A DNA stretch of 11,327 bases from Dehalococcoidia bacterium. GTDB lineage: Bacteria; Chloroflexota; Dehalococcoidia; Lucifugimonadales; SHYF01. Made by a program: the position numbers and the translations under genes. This document shows positions 6,309 through 11,327 of this stretch, one piece after another. Each line of letters opens with the position of its first letter. Within the stretch, counting starts at the first letter, position 1. The notes below the pieces were generated by a model. That model made no database searches, had not been told where the DNA came from, and saw only the letters and a program-made list of their open reading frames with translations. The stretch lies in contig SHYF01000044.1 of NCBI GenBank assembly GCA_009692985.1, positions 1 through 11,327 on the forward strand. Reading direction: 5' to 3'.

Positions 6309-6364
6309 ACGCTCATATGGTTCCCTTCGGCTCCGCTCAGGGTAAACTAGGCTCACCATAAGCG
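6309..6364. repeat. Palindromic repeat, companion of copy B
   Basis: CGCTCATATGGT at the left pairs imperfectly with ACCATAAGCG at the right. The inner part carries CCCTTCGGCTCCGCTCAGGG, the same vocabulary as the 61-bp repeat. Placement next to copy B mirrors the 2760-2870 locus. Confidence 0.5.
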
Positions 6365-6905
6365 GGATTATTGCTAGTGGGTCCCGCTCCACGGAGACCA
6401 CTCTGCATCAACAGTCGCCGGCTCCGGGACACACGCGTGCCACTGTGCAGATACAAGAGGGGGTGCAACCAGGTCTGCGCCTACTGCATAGTGCCCAGGG
6501 TGCGAGGCAGGGAGCGAAGCCTGCATCCGGATGCTCTGGCAGCCCAGCTGCGGCGCCTCGCAGACGAAGGCTACCAGGAGGTTGTGTTTACAGGAACGCA
6601 GCTGGGCACCTACGGGTTCGATCTACCGGGCACATCCCTGGCGGGCCTCATCCGGCGGCTTCTGGATGAGACCTACGTGCCCCGGCTGCGCGTCTCATCT
6701 CTACAGCCCCAGGAGGTGAGCGATGATCTGCTGGCGCTGTGGGAAGACCCGCGGCTATGCCCGCACTTTCACATGCCCCTCCAGAGCGGCTCCTCTGATG
6801 TGCTGAGGGCCATGCGACGGCGCTACTCGCCCCGGCGGTACGTTCAGGCGGCGGAAACCATCCGGCAGCGGGTGGCCCGGGCCGCCATCACCACAGACAT
6901 AGATG
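6361..6905 (+). pseudogene. MtaB-type tRNA methylthiotransferase remnant (radical SAM)
   Basis: The central part has the radical-SAM CxxxCxxC cluster in GCNQVCAYCIVPRVRGRERS, then EVVFTGTQLGTYGFDLPG, RLRVSSLQPQEV and HFHMPLQSGS, and ends AAITTDI. These are hallmarks of the MtaB family, which adds a methylthio group to t6A37 of tRNA. Three lesions are visible. The N-terminal UPF0004 cluster-binding domain is missing, replaced by repeats. The stretch GHTRATVQIQEG lies in a different frame and joins the main frame only if one G of the GGGGG run at 6459-6463 is dropped. Homology stops after TTDI, where VGFPGE should follow, and the frame ends within five codons at a TAG. The TRAM/C-terminal region is absent. 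The product cannot be a working enzyme as assembled. A functional copy is expected elsewhere. Confidence 0.82.
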
Positions 6906-6906
6906 G

Positions 6907-7047
6907 TTCTTTATAGATGCCATCCGCAAGCAGGACTATACGATAGTCCAGAGCACAGTGGCGGTGTTCGCGCTGGTATTCATGCTAGTCAATCTGGGAG
7001 TGGACCTGCTGTACGGCTTCCCGGACCCGTCTATCAGCTATTCCTAA
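6907..7047 (+). pseudogene. C-terminal fragment of an OppB/DppB-type ABC permease
   Basis: In a frame different from the mtaB remnant, 46 codons read FFIDAIRKQDYTIVQSTVAV, then a hydrophobic segment FALVFMLVNLGVDLLYGF, then PDPSISYS and a TAA at 7045. The order (D)AI..(R/Q)DY..VQ..V, a last membrane helix, NL.VDLLY, DP.I.Y is the conserved end of OppB/DppB inner-membrane permeases for peptides or related solutes. Everything upstream of this end is missing and replaced by mtaB sequence. An OppC/DppC-type gene follows 43 nt later, the usual gene order, which supports the identification. It has no start of its own and is a remnant. Confidence 0.8.
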
Positions 7048-7090
7048 AGCTATACCTAAGCTAAATGCATCGGCTTGGAGAAACACTGTC

Positions 7091-7235
7091 ATGGGCAAAG
7101 AGCAGACAGTCAAGCGAGTCGGTGTAGCGCCACGAGCAGGCCGGCACATTCAGCAAGGCCTGCTTGGGTTGGTTACCTTTGCTAAACGGCAACCTATGGG
7201 CGCTATAAGCGCTATTTACTATCCTGGTCGTCTTT
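7091..7235 (+). pseudogene. N-terminal part of the OppC/DppC permease, separated by a frameshift
   Basis: From the ATG at 7091 (GGAG about 10 nt upstream) the frame reads MGKEQTVKR, then LVTFAKRQPMGAISAI, a cytoplasmic N-terminus and the beginning of the first membrane helix. Beyond about 7217 this frame loses sense, while the frame offset by one base continues the helix as ILVVFVPAISANWVVPYDP. Removing one base between 7214 and 7220 would restore a single protein of about 301 residues, the normal OppC length. This could be a true mutation or a sequencing or assembly error. Confidence 0.72.
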
Positions 7236-7997
7236 GTGCCGGCCATTTCCGCAAACTGGGTTGTCCCCTACGACCCGAACGTGACTATTGCCGATGACCG
7301 GCTGGTAGGGCCAAGCGCCAGGCACCTATTCGGCACCGACCACCTTGGCAGAGACATCTTCAGCCGCATGATATTCGGCACGCGTATCTCACTGGTGGTG
7401 TCATTCTTCTCCATCGCCGTTGGCACCGGAGGCGGGTACATGCTAGGGATCATTAGCGGCTTTGTGGGTGGCAAGTTCGATATTCTTCTCCAGCGGCTAA
7501 TGGATGCCATGCTGGCACTCCCATCCATCCTGCTGGCCCTGGTCATGGTATCGGTACTCACACCTGGGATTGATAAGTTGATCATAGCCATTGCCGTTTC
7601 AATAGTACCCCGCTCAGCGCGCGTCAGTCGCGGTGTGGTGCTGTCAATTAAAGAGAATGTCTATGTGAACGCCGCCAGAGTTATCGGCGCATCTCCCAGT
7701 CGCATAATGGTGCGCCACGTCCTCCCCAACTCCATGGCGCCGTTTCTTATCCTGGCATCCATAGGATTGGGTGGCGCTATACTTACCGAAGCGTCCCTCA
7801 ACTACCTGGGCCTAGGCGTTCTGCCACCACATTCATCGGGGGTACAGATGATGTCTGGAGCTGCCCAAAGCTTTGCCATCATCGCGCCTTGGCTGATAAT
7901 CTTCCCCGGCCTTGCCATTGCCACGCTGGTGTTGTGGTTCAACTTATTTGGCGATGCTTTACGGGATGTCTGGGACCCGAAGCTACGCGGGCGCTAG
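7236..7997 (+). CDS. OppC/DppC-type ABC transporter permease (5' end frameshifted)
   Basis: The open part has 253 residues if the GTG at 7236 is used, but its true N-terminus lies in another frame (7091-7235). It contains HLFGTDHLGRDIFSRMIFGT, the signature at the start of the permease domain. Several membrane helices follow, then the ATPase-contacting EAA-type loop NAARVIGASPSRIMVRHVLP and a final EASLNYLGLG...DALRDVWDPKLRGR, all typical of OppC/DppC/NikC permeases. These pair with an OppB-type subunit and two ATPases to import oligopeptides or other solutes. Here the OppB partner is reduced to its last 46 codons, and no substrate-binding protein or ATPase gene is in the window. The gene is probably non-functional, or else the locus is misassembled. 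The substrate cannot be inferred. Confidence 0.88.
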   Translation: MPAISANWVVPYDPNVTIADDRLVGPSARHLFGTDHLGRDIFSRMIFGTRISLVVSFFSIAVGTGGGYMLGIISGFVGGKFDILLQRLMDAMLALPSILLALVMVSVLTPGIDKLIIAIAVSIVPRSARVSRGVVLSIKENVYVNAARVIGASPSRIMVRHVLPNSMAPFLILASIGLGGAILTEASLNYLGLGVLPPHSSGVQMMSGAAQSFAIIAPWLIIFPGLAIATLVLWFNLFGDALRDVWDPKLRGR

Positions 7998-8200
7998 AGG
8001 CTGCTGAAAAAGGGGAGTCCAGAGGGGCGAAGCCCCGGAGCCTGCCCTGAGTGAGCCGAAGCCCTGAGCAAAGCGAATGGGGAAGCCGAAAGGGTGTGGG
8101 TCTGGGGGTATCCCCCAGATATCCTTTTCACCCCCTTCCTGTTCAGGAAGGGGGTGAAAAGGATATGGTCGGAGGATTTATTCCGCACCCTGCTGGAGCA
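7998..8200. repeat. Repeat-rich, MITE-like intergenic stretch
   Basis: The stretch lies between the convergent permease and CoA-transferase genes. It starts GAGGCTGCTGAAAAAGGGG and contains several hairpins: GGGGCGAAGCCCC (8024-8036), CTGGGGG/CCCCCAG (8102-8118) and the long one at 8119-8166. At 8045-8082 is a degenerate relative of the 61-bp repeat (CCCTGAGTGAGCCGAAGCCC). The right end (GATTTATTCCGCACCCTGCTGG) is only a weak inverted match of the left, so element borders are uncertain. No gene is supported here. Confidence 0.5.
8119..8166. repeat. Perfect 22-bp inverted repeat (long hairpin)
   Basis: The arms 8119-8140 and 8145-8166 are exact reverse complements over 22 bp around a GTTC loop (arm core TTTTCACCCCCTTCCT). 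It sits between two convergent genes, so a bidirectional terminator role is possible. It lacks the clean T-tract of a classical intrinsic terminator and looks more like part of a repeat element. Confidence 0.8.
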
Positions 8201-8227
8201 CGCTTGTAACCGCAGCACAGCCTCGCC

Positions 8228-9517
8228 TTACTTTATGTGTGGAGCGTAGTCAATACCGATATGGCCCGTCTCCACTAGCTTCTCGTACTCTGCGTCGCCT
8301 ATTCCCAACACCTTCCTGTACACATACTCGTTGTCCTCCCCCATCCGCACCGGACCGCGCCGCACTACGGGGGGGGTCTTGCTCATCTTCCACATGAATC
8401 CTGGGTAAAGATGTGTACCCGAATCCTCCTGAGACTCCTCCACCCAGAACCCACGGGCATTCAGTTGGGGGTCGGCATACACCGCGGCCTCGTCCAGCAG
8501 AGGGCCGGCGGCAACACCTTGCTTCTGAAGGAGATACATCACCTCGTAGCCCTCATGACGGCTGGTCCATATCCCCACCAGCTTATCCAGCTCATCCTGG
8601 TGCCGCTGCCGGCTAAGCGGGTTCCCAAACCTTTCGTCCTTAGTCCAATCCTCTGCAACTGCCCTGCAAAAGCCTTTCCACTCCTCATCACCGTTGACCA
8701 TTATGCTCACCCACTTGTCATCACCTAGGCACCGATAGACACCACAAGGGGCAGCAACGGGGTCACGGTTGCCCAGGGTGCCCTGGAGACGGCCATTCAT
8801 GGAATAGTCCATAAACGCCTGGGGCATGTATGGCATGAAGCCTTCGGCCAGGCATAGGTCCAGGACCTGGCCCTTGCCAGTGCGGTTGCGATGATGCAGC
8901 GCCGCCACTATGGCAAACGCGGCTTGGACTCCCAGGGCTGGGTCCTCAGCCACAGATGTAGTAACCTCCGTCTGGTCCATGTCCGGGTAGCCGCGAAGAA
9001 AGGAATGGCCCAGCATTACGTCTATGGACTGCGCCATGGCGCGGAAGTTGCGATACTTGCTTGTGTCTCCCCAGCCTGACAACTTGGCGAATATGATGTC
9101 TGGCTTCTGCCGTTTCAGCATCTCATAGGTAACGCCAAGCTTGTCCATCACATCAGCCGCGTAGTTCTCCACAAGGACATCGCTCACCGAGACGAGGCGC
9201 TTGAATATCTCCATGCCTTCTGGCCTCGTTATGTCTACCGTCATGCTATGCTTGTTTCGCCCCATGACATTGAAATGGGCCCACCGGTTCCAGGGCCGTT
9301 TCCCTGGGTCCCCATCGGGATATCCGCCCCCCCGGTTTCGGAGCATGTCCCGGGTTGGCCTGGCGTTTATGCCCCGTGTTTGAGGCGGAAAATGCTGAGT
9401 GGACTCCACCAGTATCACCTCTGCCCCCATATCCGCCAGCATCATTGCGCAGTAGGGACCGGCCAGCACTACCGTCATATCTATGACGCGGACTCCTGCC
9501 AAGGGCAAATTAGCCAT
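8228..9517 (-). CDS. Family III (CaiB/BaiF) CoA-transferase, catalytic Asp retained
   Basis: The 429-residue protein has the usual family III length and fold signatures: PLAGVRVIDMTVVLAGPYC and LADMGAEVILVE at the N-terminus, then GRNKHSMTVDITRPEG, SDVLVENYAADVMDKLG, and RTGKGQVLDLCLAE (about 214-227). Counting back from TGKGQ as in formyl-CoA transferase (catalytic Asp169), the expected Asp is present as AEDPALG (D192). Such enzymes move CoA between carboxylic acids through an aspartyl-CoA thioester. The acid cannot be named. It follows a second family III gene with a 41-bp gap, probably in one operon, and the upstream partner lacks the Asp. GGGGGTG about 6 nt before the ATG at 9517 may serve as ribosome site. 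A long insertion rich in Gly, Pro and Arg (about 42-80) after the first strand is unusual compared with the partner. Confidence 0.93.
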   Translation of the reverse strand: MANLPLAGVRVIDMTVVLAGPYCAMMLADMGAEVILVESTQHFPPQTRGINARPTRDMLRNRGGGYPDGDPGKRPWNRWAHFNVMGRNKHSMTVDITRPEGMEIFKRLVSVSDVLVENYAADVMDKLGVTYEMLKRQKPDIIFAKLSGWGDTSKYRNFRAMAQSIDVMLGHSFLRGYPDMDQTEVTTSVAEDPALGVQAAFAIVAALHHRNRTGKGQVLDLCLAEGFMPYMPQAFMDYSMNGRLQGTLGNRDPVAAPCGVYRCLGDDKWVSIMVNGDEEWKGFCRAVAEDWTKDERFGNPLSRQRHQDELDKLVGIWTSRHEGYEVMYLLQKQGVAAGPLLDEAAVYADPQLNARGFWVEESQEDSGTHLYPGFMWKMSKTPPVVRRGPVRMGEDNEYVYRKVLGIGDAEYEKLVETGHIGIDYAPHIK

Positions 9518-9558
9518 GACTGCACCCCCATTTCATTTCTAACATAGTATCTAACAAC

Positions 9559-10770
9559 CTAGATGACGCCCGTTTCCCTTAGCCTGATCAGATCATCCTT
9601 GGAATAGCCCAATTCCGAGTAGACCTCACCATTGTGCTGCCCCAGAAGTGGGGCGGGACGCCTGAGTTGCCAAGGGGAATCCCCCATGATAAAAGGCCGG
9701 CCAGGATACTTCAGTTTTCCTGTCATGGGATGGTCCACTTCGGTGAAGAAACCCCGCTCGTTGAAACTAGGGTCTCGGAACACCTCGTCCAGCGTCAGCA
9801 CAGGAGCGCACAGGTTGCCACTCTTGCCTCCCATCTCGAACAGCTCCATTTTGGTGTGCTGCATTGTGAAGCCTAAGAAAAGCTCCATGAACTCTTCTTT
9901 AAGAGCAGGGTCGTTTGGAGCCTTGGCGGTGTACCACTTGGGGTCTTTAAGTTCTGGTGGGTTCCCCATCATGTTCACCACGTTAGGGAAGCGCGGGCCG
10001 CCAGCCGTAATGCGAAAGTAGCCATCTGAGCAAGGGAATGTCCCCTGGGGATACTGAGCGCCCACTACAGCCCCCCGGGTTGGGAGCTCACCGTTGTACT
10101 GGTAGGTCACTAGCGCATTACTCCTTCCGTCCACAGTTCCGGCCTCCGCCTCTAAGATAGACAGGTCTATGTGCTGGCCCGTGCCCTGGTACCGAGCGCC
10201 ATAGAACCCAACCATGGTAGCCAGGGCCGCAACAATGCCGGAGTGGTAAATGGTGACTGTCAATCCGTACTTAACAGGCTCCCTCTCAGGCAGTCCCTTG
10301 GTATACATCGGCCCACCCATCCCAAAGGCCATCATTTCGGATATTTTGAAGTCCCTGTACGGCCCGGTTTGGCCAAAGTTGCTGATGGATGTCATCACCA
10401 GGTTGGGGTTTAGCTTCTCCAACTCATCGTACCCCAAGCCCAGGCTTTCCATGACGCCTGGCTTGAAGTTTTCCACCACCACATCCGCTTTTCTGATCAA
10501 CTCCCTAACTATCTCCTTGCCCATCTTGCTTTTCAGGTTGAGCGTAATGCCGCGCTTGTTGGTATTAAGATAAAGGAATAGGCCGCTCTTTTCAGGGTGA
10601 GGCTCATCGTGATAGAAGGGGCCCATACTACGTGTCCCGTCGCCTGTACCAGGCCGCTCTATTTTTATGACCTCAGCCCCGTAGTCGGCCAGCAGCTTGG
10701 TGCATGCCGGCCCCGCGATGTAACGCGTAAAGTCAACTATCTTCATGTCGTACAGAGCCTGATTGGGCAT
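9559..10770 (-). CDS. Family III (CaiB/BaiF) CoA-transferase homologue lacking the catalytic Asp
   Basis: From the ATG at 10770 the protein has 403 residues. Family III signatures are clear: MKIVDFTRYIAGPACTKLL, LADYGAEVIKIERPGTGD, NTNKRGITLNLKSKMGKE, ADVVVENFKPGVMESLGLGY, ISNFGQTGPYRDF and YQGTGQHIDLSILEAE. At the place of the nucleophilic Asp in the usual G-D-x-x-x-G pattern this protein reads TIYHSG, with Ile174 instead of Asp, by alignment from the TG.GQ motif. The neighbour 41 bp downstream has the Asp. Two-gene family III transferases are known (for example BbsEF, and SmtAB in Chloroflexus), so a non-catalytic subunit is plausible. Loss of activity or a non-transferase function are alternatives. 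GGAGGT (10776-10781) 5 nt before this ATG favours it over an in-frame start at 10818. Confidence 0.92.
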   Translation of the reverse strand: MPNQALYDMKIVDFTRYIAGPACTKLLADYGAEVIKIERPGTGDGTRSMGPFYHDEPHPEKSGLFLYLNTNKRGITLNLKSKMGKEIVRELIRKADVVVENFKPGVMESLGLGYDELEKLNPNLVMTSISNFGQTGPYRDFKISEMMAFGMGGPMYTKGLPEREPVKYGLTVTIYHSGIVAALATMVGFYGARYQGTGQHIDLSILEAEAGTVDGRSNALVTYQYNGELPTRGAVVGAQYPQGTFPCSDGYFRITAGGPRFPNVVNMMGNPPELKDPKWYTAKAPNDPALKEEFMELFLGFTMQHTKMELFEMGGKSGNLCAPVLTLDEVFRDPSFNERGFFTEVDHPMTGKLKYPGRPFIMGDSPWQLRRPAPLLGQHNGEVYSELGYSKDDLIRLRETGVI

Positions 10771-10775
10771 TCGCA

Positions 10776-10781
10776 ACCTCC
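10776..10781 (-). promoter_or_regulatory. Ribosome binding site GGAGGT for the upstream CoA-transferase
   Basis: On the minus strand GGAGGT stands 5 nt before the ATG at 10770. It decides this start over the upstream in-frame candidate at 10818, which has no comparable site. Confidence 0.75.
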
Positions 10782-11128
10782 GGAGGGCATTATGCGCTAC
10801 CAATTTGCGCGTGGACACGAAGCTTAGATATTACCAAATCCTGTGCCCCGTGTCATTGCCTGGCTGAAGATCGCCCCAGCATCTCATTGGACTGGTGCAG
10901 CCCTGGCACGGCTGAACCGGTATCTTCCGCAAGAGTCGAAGGGGTTTGCTAGCGAACGAGACAGGTGCTAAACTGCTGTTATCCCAATGGGTCCCGCTAC
11001 ATGGCCGTGGATGCCTCAAAGGGGAAATCCAAGGTAGACGCCATTTTGGGGAGTGTGCCACAGTCGTCGCGGAACCCGGTGCGCCTGAGCAATCTCATCT
11101 GAATCAGCGGTGAATATAGGGGGCATTA
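10782..11128. other. Intergenic stretch between divergent genes, no supported gene
   Basis: This region separates the CoA-transferase pair (minus) from the HAD gene (plus). I see no tRNA, riboswitch or repeat of the families described elsewhere. The only positive signals are a possible plus-strand promoter at 10946-10974 and a 33-codon open frame (11001-11102) without a good ribosome site. Confidence 0.5.
10946..10974 (+). promoter_or_regulatory. Possible promoter for the HAD gene
   Basis: TTGCTA (10946-10951) and TAAACT (10969-10974) are 17 nt apart. Each box matches the sigma70 consensus at four of six positions. The start would be near 10981, about 150 nt before the TTG. The match is modest. 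Confidence 0.3.
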
Positions 11129-11327
11129 TTGGCAATACTGGTCAGCTTTGACATAGATGGAACTCTTGAAGTGGGAAATCCCCCTGGACCAATCACCATG
11201 GACATGGTAAGGAAGGCTCAGGCGCATGGGTGCATTATCGGCAGCTGTTCTGACCGTCCTCTACCGGTGCAGCAGGAAATCTGGGACCGGAATAACATCC
11301 AGGTAAGCTTTGTTTCGCCCAAGCAAA
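11129..11327 (+). CDS. HAD-superfamily hydrolase (partial, N-terminus only)
   Basis: From the TTG at 11129 the frame stays open to the right edge (66 codons). It begins (M)AILVSFDIDGTLEVGNPPG, the HAD motif I with nucleophile Asp8 and acid/base Asp10 (DxDGT). MDMVRKAQAHGCIIGSCSDR follows, with a strand and a Ser at about the motif II position. These enzymes are usually cytoplasmic phosphatases acting through an aspartyl-phosphate. The subgroup and substrate cannot be told from this fragment, and motifs III and IV are outside. The TTG is chosen because an in-frame TAG lies at 11117-11119, no ATG or GTG stands between it and motif I, and AGGGGG (11118-11123) is 5 nt upstream. Confidence 0.72.
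   Translation, partial: MAILVSFDIDGTLEVGNPPGPITMDMVRKAQAHGCIIGSCSDRPLPVQQEIWDRNNIQVSFVSPKQ

Noticed and set aside
7994..8218. A 74-codon minus-strand open frame in the gap after the permease
   Set aside because: It is made entirely of repeat and hairpin sequence and has no protein family features.
10831..11061. A minus-strand 76-codon open frame upstream of the CoA-transferases
   Set aside because: It has no family resemblance, no ribosome site, and overlaps the presumed promoter region.
11001..11102. A 33-codon plus-strand open frame (begins MAVDASKGKSKVDAIL) upstream of the HAD gene
   Set aside because: It has a possible promoter but no ribosome site and no recognisable family. It is too short to support as a gene from one sequence.
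6896..11160. An 11-nt identity GACATAGATGG at 6896-6906 and 11150-11160, giving DIDGS at the mtaB break and DIDGT in the HAD gene
   Set aside because: The flanking sequence diverges at once on both sides and the protein contexts are unrelated. Probably chance, so I do not claim that the mtaB break recombined with a HAD gene.

Overview
The window looks like chromosomal DNA of an uncultured Chloroflexota bacterium, most likely class Dehalococcoidia (SAR202-like or a groundwater/soil relative). This is an inference from protein style, the GTG/TTG starts, adjacent family III CoA-transferases and dispersed GC-rich palindromic repeats. No rRNA, tRNA or CRISPR array is visible.

Left part (1-4777, all minus strand). 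Reading leftward from 4777 come aspS (aspartyl-tRNA synthetase), xseA and xseB (the two exonuclease VII subunits), a PHP-domain phosphoesterase and the first 59 codons of a PurN-like formyltransferase. xseB, PHP and the formyltransferase overlap or nearly touch, so they form one translation unit. xseA and xseB are separated by 467 bp. That gap holds a frameshifted HicB-type antitoxin remnant and a nested palindromic, MITE-like structure.

Centre (4778-6137). Back-to-back sigma70-type promoters, each with a TATAAT box and a 17-nt spacer, lie upstream of aspS (minus) and of two P-loop kinase-like genes (plus). The two kinases are coupled by an ATGA stop/start overlap.

Decayed block (6138-8227). 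After a 61-bp repeat that also occurs, inverted, upstream of xseA, there is an mtaB-type radical-SAM methylthiotransferase remnant. It has lost its N-terminus, carries a frameshift at a G-run and has lost its C-terminus. It abuts the last 46 codons of an OppB/DppB-type permease, followed by an OppC/DppC-type permease with a frameshift in its first membrane helix. This reads as a rearrangement scar, although an assembly join is possible. A 22-bp perfect hairpin and other repeats fill 7998-8227.

Right part (8228-11327). Two family III (CaiB/BaiF, formyl-CoA transferase-like) CoA-transferases lie in tandem on the minus strand. Only the downstream one keeps an Asp at the expected catalytic position, so they are candidates for a two-subunit enzyme. 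At the right edge a HAD-family phosphatase begins on the plus strand from a TTG codon and runs off the window.

The strongest leads are the CoA-transferase pair with one apparently inactive member, the rearrangement scar at about 6900, the hicB/palindrome insertion splitting xseA from xseB, and the non-discriminating signature of AspRS.
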